Shown: piece by piece, positions 29,340-37,399 of the stretch
Layout: every line of letters starts with the position of its first letter
Numbering within the stretch: position 1 is the stretch's first letter
DNA from: a virus
IMG/VR virus record: IMGVR_UViG_3300025151_000033
Coordinates: 1-63,787 of that record
Direction: 5' to 3' (one strand)
DNA: 63,787 bases
Program-made: the position numbers and the translations under genes
The notes under the pieces: generated by a model
Databases searched by the model: none
The model's input: the letters and a program-made list of their open reading frames with translations, nothing else
What the model was told of the DNA's origin: nothing

Positions 29340-30922
29340 ATGTATTATTTAATGAAGAAGCAAAGAATAAGATTTTAGAAGGAGTTAATTTGGTTGCAAA
29401 TGCAGTTAAACCAACATTAGGTCCACAAGCAAGAACAGTTATTTTGCAAACAAAGCCTTATCCTACTGTAATTAATGACGGAGTATCTATTGCTAAGTTT
29501 GTTTCAAGTAAAGACCCTTATGTTCAAATGGGAATTGAATTGGTGCAAAGTGTGGCTTCAACTGCTCAATTAAATGCAGGAGATGGAACTACTACTGCTT
29601 GTGTTTTAGCACAATCTATTATTGAAGAATTTAATAATGAAGATATTGTCAAAGAAAATGTTGCTACTTTCAAAAATACTTTGAATACTATTGTTGAAAG
29701 AATGTGTCAAATTTTAGATGAGATGGCAATTCCTGTTGATAATAATGAACAACTAAAGAATGTTGCTTCAATTGCCGCAAATAACGATGAAGAGTTAGGT
29801 GGACTAATTGCTCAAGTTATTGAGATTGCAGGTGAAGATTGCACTATTTCTGTTGAAGAATCTTCAACAACTGAAACTACAATTGATGTAGTTGAAGGAT
29901 TAGAAATAAATAGAGGTATGGTTAGCCATACTATGATTAATCAAGATAATGGAAGTTGTGTTTTAGACAATCCGTTCATTATGATGACAAATGAGGATAT
30001 TAACAACATTCAAGATTTACTTCCTTATTTGGAACAATGTGTTAATTCTAAGCGACCATTGTTAATTATGGCAAGAGATGTTAGAGGAACTGCTTTAGCA
30101 AATATTATTGTAAATATTCTAAGAAAGACTATTGATGCTTGTATTATTAAAGCACCGAGTTTCGGTGATAACATGGTTGAAGAAATGGAAGATATTGCTA
30201 CCATTGTTGGAGGTAAAGTTATTAATACAGATGCAGGAATGGATATTACAAAAGCAAACTTTGATTATTTGGGTAGTGCAAACAAAGTAGTAATTGATAA
30301 AGATAAGACTATTATTACTGTTGAGAAGTCTGACCAATTAGAGATTAATATTTCTGAAAGAGTCAATAAGATTCAAACTCGCTTAGAAGAAACTGATGAA
30401 AAGTATGAGATTATCCGACTGAAAAAGAGAATTGCCAAACTTAAAGGCGGTGTCGCCCGAATTATCGTGGGTGCTTCAACCGAGATTGAAATGCGGGAGA
30501 AGAAAGAACGCTTAGACGATGCTCTAAACGCCACACAAGCCTCTATTCAAGAAGGGATAGTAGTTGGAGGGGGTAAGGCAATTATTGAGGCGTGGGAGGC
30601 TCTTAGAGAAGAAATTGGGAGTCCGTATGCTCATATTATTTCCAATATTGTTAAAAAGCCATATTTACAGATAATGCGTAATGCAGGTTATGGTTCTGAT
30701 GCAATTAATTCTCATGCTATTAATCGTAATTTAGGATTAGGTTTCAATGCTCTTTCTTTAGAAGAAGATGTTGATTTAATGAAAGAAGGAATTATTGACC
30801 CTGTTAAAGTCACAAAGAGTAGTTTTAGAACAGCAGTATCTATTGCATTATTGGTATTAACTACGGAAGTTGCAGTTATTAGTGGTGAAGAAGATGTTTC
30901 AGCGAATCAAGGATTATATTAA
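29336..30922 (+). CDS. groEL: Group I chaperonin (GroEL/Hsp60)
   Basis: 528 residues. Folds proteins with ATP in a double ring. Group I features: VKPTLGPQARTVIL (25-37), NDGVSIAK (47-54), AGDGTTTACV (81-90), KAPSFGD, EEMEDIATIVGGKVI, KLKGGVARIIVGASTEIEMREKKERLDDALNA, and EGIVVGGGKAI. The shape is bacterial GroEL, not archaeal thermosome. C-terminus lacks the GGM tail and ends NQGLY. Codons and GC content shift in the segment about 30405-30640. Probably helps fold the large virion proteins. Confidence 0.95.
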   Translation: MNVLFNEEAKNKILEGVNLVANAVKPTLGPQARTVILQTKPYPTVINDGVSIAKFVSSKDPYVQMGIELVQSVASTAQLNAGDGTTTACVLAQSIIEEFNNEDIVKENVATFKNTLNTIVERMCQILDEMAIPVDNNEQLKNVASIAANNDEELGGLIAQVIEIAGEDCTISVEESSTTETTIDVVEGLEINRGMVSHTMINQDNGSCVLDNPFIMMTNEDINNIQDLLPYLEQCVNSKRPLLIMARDVRGTALANIIVNILRKTIDACIIKAPSFGDNMVEEMEDIATIVGGKVINTDAGMDITKANFDYLGSANKVVIDKDKTIITVEKSDQLEINISERVNKIQTRLEETDEKYEIIRLKKRIAKLKGGVARIIVGASTEIEMREKKERLDDALNATQASIQEGIVVGGGKAIIEAWEALREEIGSPYAHIISNIVKKPYLQIMRNAGYGSDAINSHAINRNLGLGFNALSLEEDVDLMKEGIIDPVKVTKSSFRTAVSIALLVLTTEVAVISGEEDVSANQGLY

Positions 30923-31007
30923 GAGTCGTAAAGACAAAAAGACTCCAAAGAATATTGATGCAGATATAGAAGATGTTGTCAATGAATCTATGGAGGAAAT
31001 ACAATGA
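30894..31007 (+). CDS. Small charged protein
   Basis: 37 residues (MFQRIKDYIKSRKDKKTP...MEEIQ), basic then acidic helix. Overlaps the chaperonin end by 29 nt and the next ATG as ATGA; AATCTATGGAGG within it serves the next gene. Unknown. Confidence 0.5.
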   Translation: MFQRIKDYIKSRKDKKTPKNIDADIEDVVNESMEEIQ

Positions 31008-31402
31008 AGAAGGCATTAACTGTAAATTTTCCAGCACCATTACCTGCTGAAATTAAATGCCCTATTTGTGAAGGAAACAAATGTAATGTTTGTAAGATGA
31101 CAGGAAAGATTAGCGTTAAAGTTGATGCTAAAGTTCCTATTCAAAGAACACACATTGTAAAATATGTGCATGATAATATGCACACTATTGCAAAGGAAAT
31201 AACAAGAGTATATGGTTTAACTCCAGAAATAGGAACAAGAGAAGTTGTTCAAAAGAATGGAGGAACATATGAGATTGTTCAAATTTCAAGTATTGGTGGT
31301 GCTTGTTGGGTAATTAATAGAGTTGATGAATTAGAAGCACCAAGATATTATTTTCATCATAGAGAAGTAACTAATTTTGTAAGAGGGGAGATGATTGAAT
31401 AA
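31004..31402 (+). CDS. Protein with DnaJ-type half zinc finger
   Basis: 132 residues. CPICEGNKCNVCKMTGKI (19-36) has the CxxCxGxxCxxCxxxG pattern of one DnaJ zinc centre. The remainder is an alpha/beta fold (YEIVQISSIGGACWVINRVDEL). Next to the chaperonin, so it could assist folding, but it has no J-domain. Confidence 0.6.
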   Translation: MKKALTVNFPAPLPAEIKCPICEGNKCNVCKMTGKISVKVDAKVPIQRTHIVKYVHDNMHTIAKEITRVYGLTPEIGTREVVQKNGGTYEIVQISSIGGACWVINRVDELEAPRYYFHHREVTNFVRGEMIE

Positions 31403-31644
31403 TGGTTAGTATGAGAGAGTGTAAAAAGATTATTAAAGAAAATACTGATAGAAGTTTAGAACCTAATGCGTATGTTAAATTTCAAGAATTATCAGATGAG
31501 TTGATTAGTCAATTTGCTAAATTGGTTATGAAAGTTAGAAACGAAGATACTCGGAGAGAGTCTAAGATTTCAACTATTCATGTTGAAAATGCTTGGGCTA
31601 AGTTTCAATACGCATTATTAAAAGGAGAGGAAGTAAATGAATAA
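31402..31644 (+). CDS. Histone-fold-like small protein
   Basis: 80 residues. Helix 1 ECKKIIKENTD (about 6-16), long helix 2 NAYVKFQELSDELISQFAKLVMKVRNEDTR (22-51), loop ESKIS and helix 3 TIHVENAWAKFQ (58-69), the order and lengths of an archaeal histone fold. The usual DNA-contact residues are not all present. Could package viral DNA or act in transcription. Assigned by pattern only. Confidence 0.5.
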   Translation: MVSMRECKKIIKENTDRSLEPNAYVKFQELSDELISQFAKLVMKVRNEDTRRESKISTIHVENAWAKFQYALLKGEEVNE

Positions 31645-32008
31645 ATGGATAGAGTTTAAAGAAGAAGAATTTGAAGAATGGGTTGATGAATTTTCAGCCC
31701 TTTTAGAAAAAGAAAACCCTGAATTAGCAAAGGGATTTAGAGCAAGTTATTTGCAAATTAAAGATACACCATCAGTCACACAATGGGCTTTCTGGTTGTA
31801 TAATGTTTTATTGTATGGAAATGATACTACATTAAATAGTATTGCTTGGCCCTTAAATATGGCTTTTTTGGATTTCATGGGAACAATCTTTGAATTTAGA
31901 GGAATGGAAGATGAAAAGCAAGAAACTGTAGTTATGGGAAGAAAAATTATGGAATTGGCAGTAAAAATGTATAATGTAGGTGAAAACAATGCAACAGAAG
32001 AGGAATGA
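31637..32008 (+). CDS. Unknown acidic protein
   Basis: 123 residues, acidic and aromatic, all-helical (EEFEEWVDEFSALLEKENPELAKG). Ends NNATEEE. Overlaps both neighbours. Unknown. Confidence 0.65.
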   Translation: MNKWIEFKEEEFEEWVDEFSALLEKENPELAKGFRASYLQIKDTPSVTQWAFWLYNVLLYGNDTTLNSIAWPLNMAFLDFMGTIFEFRGMEDEKQETVVMGRKIMELAVKMYNVGENNATEEE

Positions 32009-33569
32009 TGTTTGGGAGAGATTTAGTAAATTAAATGAACAATTAGAACACGCTATGGGTTCAACAATGAGAATTACTTTGATTAAGAGGGCTTGGGCTT
32101 CTTATTCAGATAAATCTAACTTTACTAAGATTTTGACTATGGATATGCCTCCAAATAATATTGCCGCTAAAAAGGCTATTAAATGGGTTGCAAAAGCCTA
32201 TGGAGTTTATGATACTGAAATTGAAACTTATGTTCAAATGTATGGTGATATTGGAGAAGCAGTTTATGAATTTGATGGAAGTAGTGAATCCACTTGTAAT
32301 TTAAGTCTAAGACAAATTGAAACTCTATTGAATTTAGATTGTTCTCGTATTGATGGTAATTCATTTAATTTATTTGAAGAGTCGTTTTTGAAAATGTCCT
32401 CTATTGAAAAGAAATGGTTTTTGAGATTTTGGACAAGAAAAAGTCGTAATGGATTTAAGACTTCAACAATGGCAAAAGCATTAACTCAAATTTATAATAA
32501 AACAAAGAAAGAAGTTGATAGAGATGTTCAGTTTAATAACCTTTATGAAATTGTTGAATTTTATCAAGCGGGAGAAACCCCCGAAAGTAAATTGATTGCT
32601 GGTAATTTTATTAAACCAATGTTGGCTAAAGCAATAGAAAAGCATAAATGGCCTAAAAACAATTATTGCGTTGAATATAAGTATGACGGCAATCGTTATC
32701 AAATTCACAAATCAGGAGATAAAGTAATTATTTTTAATAGAAGAGGTAAAGATACTACTGACCAATTTCCTGATGTAGTTGAAGATATACTCAAAGTTCC
32801 TATTAATGAATTTATTATTGATGGTGAAATTTATCCTATCAAAGAAGATGGTAGCCCTGAAAAGCACCAAAAGTTAGGAACAAGAGTTCATTCAAAGAAT
32901 AAGGCAGAAGCAGTAGCAAAATGTCCTGTAAGATTTGTAGTGTTTGATATACTACAAATGAATGGAAATAGTTATATTGATGAGCCTTTAAGAATCAGAT
33001 TAGAAAAATGGCATAATACTCTAAAGATTTGTCCATTCCCAACTCATCGTATTTGGAGTGATAATGAAAGTGAAATGGGAGTTATGGCATTTTATCATCA
33101 AGCCATTCAAGATGGGTTTGAAGGAATTATTATCAAACCTTTGAATGCTAAGTATCAATCTGGAAAGAGGTCAAAAGATTGGATTAAATATAAACCACCA
33201 CTAATTGAATTAGATGTTGTAATTGTTGGTGCAAGATATGGTGAAGGAAAGAAAGCAAATGTATTTGCTTCATTTGATATTGCAGTAAAGAAAGATACAG
33301 GTTTTTACAATATTGGTTCTTGTGGCGGTGGATTTTCCGATACAGATTTATTTAGATTGACTAACGATTTGAGAAAGATTATATCAAGTAATGAAGGTAA
33401 TACTTACAATGTATTACCAAGAGTTGTTTTAGAAGTAACAGGAGATATAGTTACTCAAAATGAAGAAGGGGATTATTCTCTAAGATTCCCAAGATGTAAA
33501 AGAATTAGAGATGATAAACCTGTATCTGACATAAATACATATGAAGAGATGGTGGAACAATATGCGTGA
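31989..33569 (+). CDS. lig: ATP-dependent DNA ligase
   Basis: 526 residues from ATG 31989 with AGGTGA upstream. Seals nicks in duplex DNA. An N-terminal helical DNA-binding domain (1-200) precedes the nucleotidyltransferase core: motif I EYKYDGNR with K231 as adenylation site, motif III FIIDGEIYP, motif IV DGFEGIIIKP, motif V RSKDWIKYKP; an OB domain follows (LDVVIVGARYGEGKKA onward). Typical archaeal/eukaryotic ligase layout and length. Likely joins Okazaki fragments. Confidence 0.95.
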   Translation: MQQKRNDVWERFSKLNEQLEHAMGSTMRITLIKRAWASYSDKSNFTKILTMDMPPNNIAAKKAIKWVAKAYGVYDTEIETYVQMYGDIGEAVYEFDGSSESTCNLSLRQIETLLNLDCSRIDGNSFNLFEESFLKMSSIEKKWFLRFWTRKSRNGFKTSTMAKALTQIYNKTKKEVDRDVQFNNLYEIVEFYQAGETPESKLIAGNFIKPMLAKAIEKHKWPKNNYCVEYKYDGNRYQIHKSGDKVIIFNRRGKDTTDQFPDVVEDILKVPINEFIIDGEIYPIKEDGSPEKHQKLGTRVHSKNKAEAVAKCPVRFVVFDILQMNGNSYIDEPLRIRLEKWHNTLKICPFPTHRIWSDNESEMGVMAFYHQAIQDGFEGIIIKPLNAKYQSGKRSKDWIKYKPPLIELDVVIVGARYGEGKKANVFASFDIAVKKDTGFYNIGSCGGGFSDTDLFRLTNDLRKIISSNEGNTYNVLPRVVLEVTGDIVTQNEEGDYSLRFPRCKRIRDDKPVSDINTYEEMVEQYA

Positions 33570-33936
33570 TTATATACACACAGATGGATTAGGAAAGCAA
33601 TATTCAATTAAAGAAATGGATTACCGAAAATTACGAAAGCAAGTATTGAAAATTAAGGCTAAGTTTACAAGAAATGCAAAACAACTTAAAGCAGTATGTG
33701 ATGAAATTAACCGAAGGCATAGGAATGACCCTGAAAAGAAAACTTATTATCCTACGGTAATTATTGACCATACTATCGGTAAAGTCTTTGGTTTTGAAAC
33801 TGATGAAGAATGGAAGAGAATGGATGCTTTGTTTGAATTAGCATTGAATGTTTTGAATAATCCTGACTTTTCTGAAAAAGATAGACAAATTGCAATTAAA
33901 GTTTTAGAACAGGGGAGGGTTAGACTTGACGATTAA
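33562..33936 (+). CDS. Unknown basic helical protein
   Basis: 124 residues from ATG 33562 (MRDYIHTDGLGKQY), overlapping the ligase stop. Long basic helix (KLRKQVLKIKAKFTRNAKQLKAVCDEINRRHRND) and an acidic C-terminal half. Unknown; nucleic-acid binding possible. Confidence 0.6.
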   Translation: MRDYIHTDGLGKQYSIKEMDYRKLRKQVLKIKAKFTRNAKQLKAVCDEINRRHRNDPEKKTYYPTVIIDHTIGKVFGFETDEEWKRMDALFELALNVLNNPDFSEKDRQIAIKVLEQGRVRLDD

Positions 33937-34375
33937 GGTAGGTGATTTCACAATTCTATATGATGAACCATATACTTGTGTTCGGATAGAAGATGAAATT
34001 GCTTACTTAAAGAAAGTTAGTGAGAACAAAGGTCGTCATTTACAAATGGCAGTTTCTTTAGTGCCTTATTTTGAAAATAACGAACTAATTGTTCCCGAAC
34101 CACCAAAGAAAGAAAGAAGTATAACGAAACTTAAAATTGACATATCTAAATTGATTAGAGAAGAAACAGGAATGCCTGTTAGTAGGGATTTAGTTAGATT
34201 TGCACATGAGCATATTTCAGATTTAATTATGCAATTGGCTTATTTAGCAGAAAGAAGTGCGCTTGAAAGAGGGCATAAAAAACTTCAACCTGCTCATTGG
34301 TATAGACTTGATTTACAATATGATGAAGGAGTTGGTTTTTATGATAAATCACACAACGAATACATGGAGGATTAA
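33926..34375 (+). CDS. Histone-fold protein with N-terminal beta domain
   Basis: 149 residues, TTG start supported by GGGAGGG 6 nt upstream. Residues 1-60 are beta-rich (GDFTILYDEPYTCVRIEDEIAYLK). Residues 70-130 show a clear histone fold: ISKLIREETGMPVS, then the long helix DLVRFAHEHISDLIMQLAYLAERSALERG, then KKLQPAHWYRLDL. The fold matches archaeal histone/TAF-like proteins; the N-terminal fusion is unusual. May be a viral chromatin protein or a transcription-complex mimic. Confidence 0.6.
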   Translation: MTIKVGDFTILYDEPYTCVRIEDEIAYLKKVSENKGRHLQMAVSLVPYFENNELIVPEPPKKERSITKLKIDISKLIREETGMPVSRDLVRFAHEHISDLIMQLAYLAERSALERGHKKLQPAHWYRLDLQYDEGVGFYDKSHNEYMED

Positions 34376-34377
34376 CA

Positions 34378-34791
34378 ATGTTTCAATGGTTAATTAAAAA
34401 GACTATTGCATTTATGGGAAGAGTTTATGTTATCTTAGATTCATTTTTAGAACATGAAACTGAAACTATCTTAGCAATTAAAATTGATGAGGACTTTCAA
34501 ACAATGTCAAGAAAAGAATTGTGTAATCACATTGAAGATAAGTTCAAATTCCCAAGAGATACTTTTTGGAATTTAGAATCAACTCAAAAAATTAGAGTCT
34601 GTTCACAATTAGCAAGAAATATTATGACTGTTGCTGAAAAACAATTCTATGAAAACAAAAAGAAGGCTGAAAGTAAGCCGAGCAAGAATAAAATCCGCAA
34701 GTCGGGGAATAAAATCGGAACGAAGGCTAAGTTTCAAGAGAAAGAAAAATACACATTAAAGAATATTCCGTTTGGAGGGAAGAAAAAATGA
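34378..34791 (+). CDS. Unknown protein with basic tail
   Basis: 137 residues. Hydrophobic start (MFQWLIKKTIAFMGRVYVILDSFL), acidic middle, strongly basic Lys/Ser-rich tail (about 95-137). TTTGGAGGGAAG near its end serves the next gene. Unknown. Confidence 0.6.
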   Translation: MFQWLIKKTIAFMGRVYVILDSFLEHETETILAIKIDEDFQTMSRKELCNHIEDKFKFPRDTFWNLESTQKIRVCSQLARNIMTVAEKQFYENKKKAESKPSKNKIRKSGNKIGTKAKFQEKEKYTLKNIPFGGKKK

Positions 34792-34952
34792 GATTAATGA
34801 TTAACTTATGTCATAAAAGAGGTTGCACTAATATTGTGAAATCAGGTTTTAGGTTTTGTTATAAATCTGATTGTGGAAATAAAGATGAAGCAAGAATGCT
34901 TGATGAAACACATTCAGATATTAGAGATAATATAGGAAAGGAAGAAGAATGA
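34788..34952 (+). CDS. Small Cys-rich protein
   Basis: 54 residues (MRLMINLCHKRGCTNIVKSGFRFCYKSDCGNKDE...KEEE). C8, C13, C24 and C29 with CHKRGC and CYKSDC suggest a zinc knuckle. ATGA-coupled on both sides. Unknown. Confidence 0.55.
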   Translation: MRLMINLCHKRGCTNIVKSGFRFCYKSDCGNKDEARMLDETHSDIRDNIGKEEE

Positions 34953-35092
34953 GAGATTATACAGAATATACAAGAAAACAATTAATTGCTATGTTGGAAG
35001 AATCAAATGATATTATTGATGCAATATGTCATTTTTTAGGAACTAATGTAGTGTCTGATTTATACATGAATCATAGGAGTGAGGAAGAATGA
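34949..35092 (+). CDS. Small acidic protein
   Basis: 47 residues (MRDYTEYTRKQLIAMLEESND...SEEE), helical. ATGA-coupled. The final AGGAGTGAGGAAGA is the ribosome-binding site of the next gene. Unknown. Confidence 0.55.
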   Translation: MRDYTEYTRKQLIAMLEESNDIIDAICHFLGTNVVSDLYMNHRSEEE

Positions 35093-35211
35093 AAACATTA
35101 TTTATTGGAATCATGGGAATGATTATATTGTATTGTATTGGAAGGGTGTTATACCCTGAAATACCACATAGACCAATTCAACAAGAGTTGATGAAGAAGG
35201 AGGAAGAATAA
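35089..35211 (+). CDS. Single-pass membrane peptide
   Basis: 40 residues. Residues 3-22 (TLFIGIMGMIILYCIGRVLY) form one membrane helix; C-terminus charged (KKEEE). AAGGAGGAAGAATAATGA couples it to the next gene. Unknown. Confidence 0.55.
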   Translation: MKTLFIGIMGMIILYCIGRVLYPEIPHRPIQQELMKKEEE

Positions 35212-35570
35212 TGAAAGATTGGAATGAATTTTGGAGTAAATATAGAGTATTTAAGATTGAAAGAGAATGGTTGGAAAGTAATTATCCCGAAGTGCTTAAA
35301 GCATGGAAAGAACATAGACAACCAATTATTCTAAAGAAAATACACGATGAAGAACAAGACAAGCAAAGAGAAATAGATAGGCTCTTAGATAAGTTTAATC
35401 AAATTGAAGAATGGTTAGACAGTAAACCTAACGGTTTGGGAGAAGATATGGAAAAGGCAATCAGAATGTCAATTGAGTTAGGAAGAAACGATGATGATAA
35501 TATACATAATTATTGGACAGCAATTAGGACTCTTGCTCGTAATATAGACGGTTATCCTATTAGAAGGTGA
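35211..35570 (+). CDS. Unknown protein, paralogue C of a three-member virus family
   Basis: 119 residues. An N-terminal charged coiled coil (about 30-75) leads into EDMEKAIRMSIELGR..DNIHNYWTAIRTLARNIDGYPIRR, which matches the first shared block of the 12406 and 15499 proteins (YWTSITTL...SPITRG; VWDSIKSL...SPVRRG). It stops where those two continue into the KHGK-GGG block, so it is the N-terminal half only, or truncated. Function unknown. Confidence 0.6.
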   Translation: MKDWNEFWSKYRVFKIEREWLESNYPEVLKAWKEHRQPIILKKIHDEEQDKQREIDRLLDKFNQIEEWLDSKPNGLGEDMEKAIRMSIELGRNDDDNIHNYWTAIRTLARNIDGYPIRR

Positions 35571-35575
35571 TTAAA

Positions 35576-35695
35576 GTGAAAGAAAAAGAAATAGTTAGAC
35601 AAACTATTGTTTATTCAGATGGTTCAATGATTATCCTTGTTAAAGAAGGAAATGTATTTAGAATTGAAAGGAGGAATAAGCATGGGAAAGTGTAA
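35576..35695 (+). CDS. Small beta protein, GTG start
   Basis: 39 residues from GTG 35576 (KEKEIVRQTIVYSDGSMIILVKEGNVFRIERR), AAGGTGA upstream. Looks like a small beta-sheet. Its AAAGGAGG codons serve the next gene. Unknown. Confidence 0.5.
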   Translation: MKEKEIVRQTIVYSDGSMIILVKEGNVFRIERRNKHGKV

Positions 35696-35846
35696 GTTAT
35701 GTGGTAAATCATATACAGGTAAAGGACATAATGCTGAACCTTTATCAAATGGAAGGTGTTGTAATGTTTGTAATTATATTAGTGTAATTCCTGCAAGAGT
35801 TCAACAAATGTATGATTTAAGAAAATTCCAGGAGGAAAATGTATGA
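35682..35846 (+). CDS. Small zinc-finger protein
   Basis: 54 residues (MGKCKLCGKSYTGKGHNAEPLSNGRCCNVCNY...). CKLC (4-7) and CCNVC (26-30) form a treble-clef/ribbon. AAAGGAGGAATAAGC upstream. ATGA-coupled to the next gene. Unknown. Confidence 0.6.
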   Translation: MGKCKLCGKSYTGKGHNAEPLSNGRCCNVCNYISVIPARVQQMYDLRKFQEENV

Positions 35847-36025
35847 GGAATAAAACAAAGTATGTTAGTGTGAAAGTATCTTATGATACAGAAGAAACAT
35901 GGGAGGAAACATTACAAGAAGTTAAAGAGATACTTCTTATGATGAACAATGTTAAGCGTCATGCGATTATTTTGGATATTGAGCAAGGGGCGAATAAAAA
36001 TGTCAATGATGGACAAAACCAATGA
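35843..36025 (+). CDS. Small unknown protein
   Basis: 60 residues (MRNKTKYVSVKVSYDTEETWEETLQEVKEILL...). Beta strand then helix. GGAGGAAAATGT upstream. Overlaps the next gene by 26 nt. Unknown. Confidence 0.55.
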   Translation: MRNKTKYVSVKVSYDTEETWEETLQEVKEILLMMNNVKRHAIILDIEQGANKNVNDGQNQ

Positions 36026-36140
36026 ATTACTTGAAGATTTGTTGGCTATGATTCGCAGAAGCAATCGGATTTTAGTTATGGTAAATTGTGTTAATATCGC
36101 CACAATTTGCGTCTTATTAGCGGTATTATTTATGAGATGA
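36000..36140 (+). CDS. Small tail-anchored membrane protein
   Basis: 46 residues (MSMMDKTNELLEDLLAMIRRSN...). Residues 24-45 (ILVMVNCVNIATICVLLAVLFM) form a C-terminal membrane helix. AAGGGGCG upstream. Unknown. Confidence 0.5.
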   Translation: MSMMDKTNELLEDLLAMIRRSNRILVMVNCVNIATICVLLAVLFMR

Positions 36141-36145
36141 TTATT

Positions 36146-36544
36146 ATGTTTAGTAAAGAGCAATTACAAGGTATTTTATTAACAATACCAAAACCAGAAG
36201 TGCATATATCCAAAGACAATAGATTGACTACGGGATATAAAGTTAGATTGAGATTGAATATTAGAGCGAATGAGGATTTCTTAAAAGCATTACAAAGAAC
36301 TTTGGGTCAATATCATGTATCTTCAAAGTATAAAGATATTGAACATAAGAGTCGTCCACTACCAATTCTTAGGATTAGTGGTATTGAAAATCTAATAGAA
36401 ATATTAAAACTAATACCTGATGAATTACCTGATGCTAAAGGACATTACGAATCTTTTACAAAGATTGTTGCTTTAGTTTCCGAAGGGGCGCATTTAACTC
36501 AAGAAGGCTTAGACGATATTTTAATGTTGAAGGGTTGTATATGA
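36146..36544 (+). CDS. LAGLIDADG-like fold protein
   Basis: 132 residues. The order VRLRLNIRANEDFLKALQRTLGQYHVSS..., RPLPILRISGIENLIEILKLIPDELPDAKG, YESFTKIVALVSEGAHLT resembles a single LAGLIDADG homing-endonuclease-like domain, but I see no acidic catalytic LAGLIDADG helix. Might be an inactive DNA-binding derivative. ATGA-coupled to the RFC-like gene. Weak assignment. Confidence 0.45.
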   Translation: MFSKEQLQGILLTIPKPEVHISKDNRLTTGYKVRLRLNIRANEDFLKALQRTLGQYHVSSKYKDIEHKSRPLPILRISGIENLIEILKLIPDELPDAKGHYESFTKIVALVSEGAHLTQEGLDDILMLKGCI

Positions 36545-37398
36545 GTTTTGCAAGTATGACAAATCAAGTAAGACCAATCATATTTGTAGGAAAAACAGGA
36601 ACAGGTAAAACTTATTCAGCAAATAACGCATTACCAAATGCTATGAAGTTTTTTGCTAATGAGTTGCCTATGTTAGATATTAATTCTTTACCTATTGATA
36701 AAGGAATTATTATTGAAGAGATACATAGGAAACCTGATGTTGAACAAATCAAAGCATTGATTCTTAATTATAGTGGTGAGTTAGTTTTAACTTCTATAAA
36801 TGAAAAAGATATTCCTGCCGAGATTAAAAATATGTGTAAAATTAAAAGAGTTGGAAAGAAGAATTATTTGCGAGAATCTATTAAAGAACTTGCGCCTCGT
36901 TCTGAAAATCCATATCTTTTAGAAGATGCTATGTATGGAATGATAAGTAATTATTTGAGAGAAACAGATAGAGATAAAATTGCTTATCAATTAAAGGTGA
37001 ATAAACCTGCTGATACTCAAATATTAAGTTGGTTGGTTGAGAACATTCACCCAAATAAATTAATTTACATAGATGCAAAAGTAAGAAGAAAGTTATCTTC
37101 TGATTACTTCTATGAGATGCTCGCTTATACTCATAGTGGTAGTAATTTTAATAGAGTTAGTTTTCCTAAGAGGGGAACTTATTCTCCTATACCAAAAATA
37201 TGTAGGAGATTTAAACTCAAAGGACATGAAGGTTTTTTATTGAAACAATTAATTCAAGATGAAAACTTTGCTGAATTTGCTAAAACAAAATTAGATAATT
37301 CAGAATGTCGTATTCTAAAGTTAGGCGAAAAGAAAAGGAAAAAGAAAACTGATAAAGTTATTCCGAATAATAATAGAAATTTAATGGAGTGGATGTAA
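36541..37398 (+). CDS. RFC large-subunit-like AAA+ clamp-loader protein
   Basis: 285 residues. Walker A GKTGTGKT (about 17-24) and a compact AAA+ core with GIIIEEIHRKP as Walker-B-like segment, followed by a helical collar-like region and a basic KRKKKTDK stretch. The C-terminus NRNLMEWM fits a PIP box (N instead of Q), as archaeal RFC large subunits have at this position. Lies directly before the RFC small subunit. Short and divergent for RfcL, so moderate confidence. Confidence 0.65.
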   Translation: MSFASMTNQVRPIIFVGKTGTGKTYSANNALPNAMKFFANELPMLDINSLPIDKGIIIEEIHRKPDVEQIKALILNYSGELVLTSINEKDIPAEIKNMCKIKRVGKKNYLRESIKELAPRSENPYLLEDAMYGMISNYLRETDRDKIAYQLKVNKPADTQILSWLVENIHPNKLIYIDAKVRRKLSSDYFYEMLAYTHSGSNFNRVSFPKRGTYSPIPKICRRFKLKGHEGFLLKQLIQDENFAEFAKTKLDNSECRILKLGEKKRKKKTDKVIPNNNRNLMEWM

Positions 37399-37399
37399 A

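Noticed and set aside
29336-30922. Archaeal thermosome (group II chaperonin)
   Set aside because: Sequence blocks are those of GroEL, not CCT/thermosome, and a GroES-like gene is adjacent.
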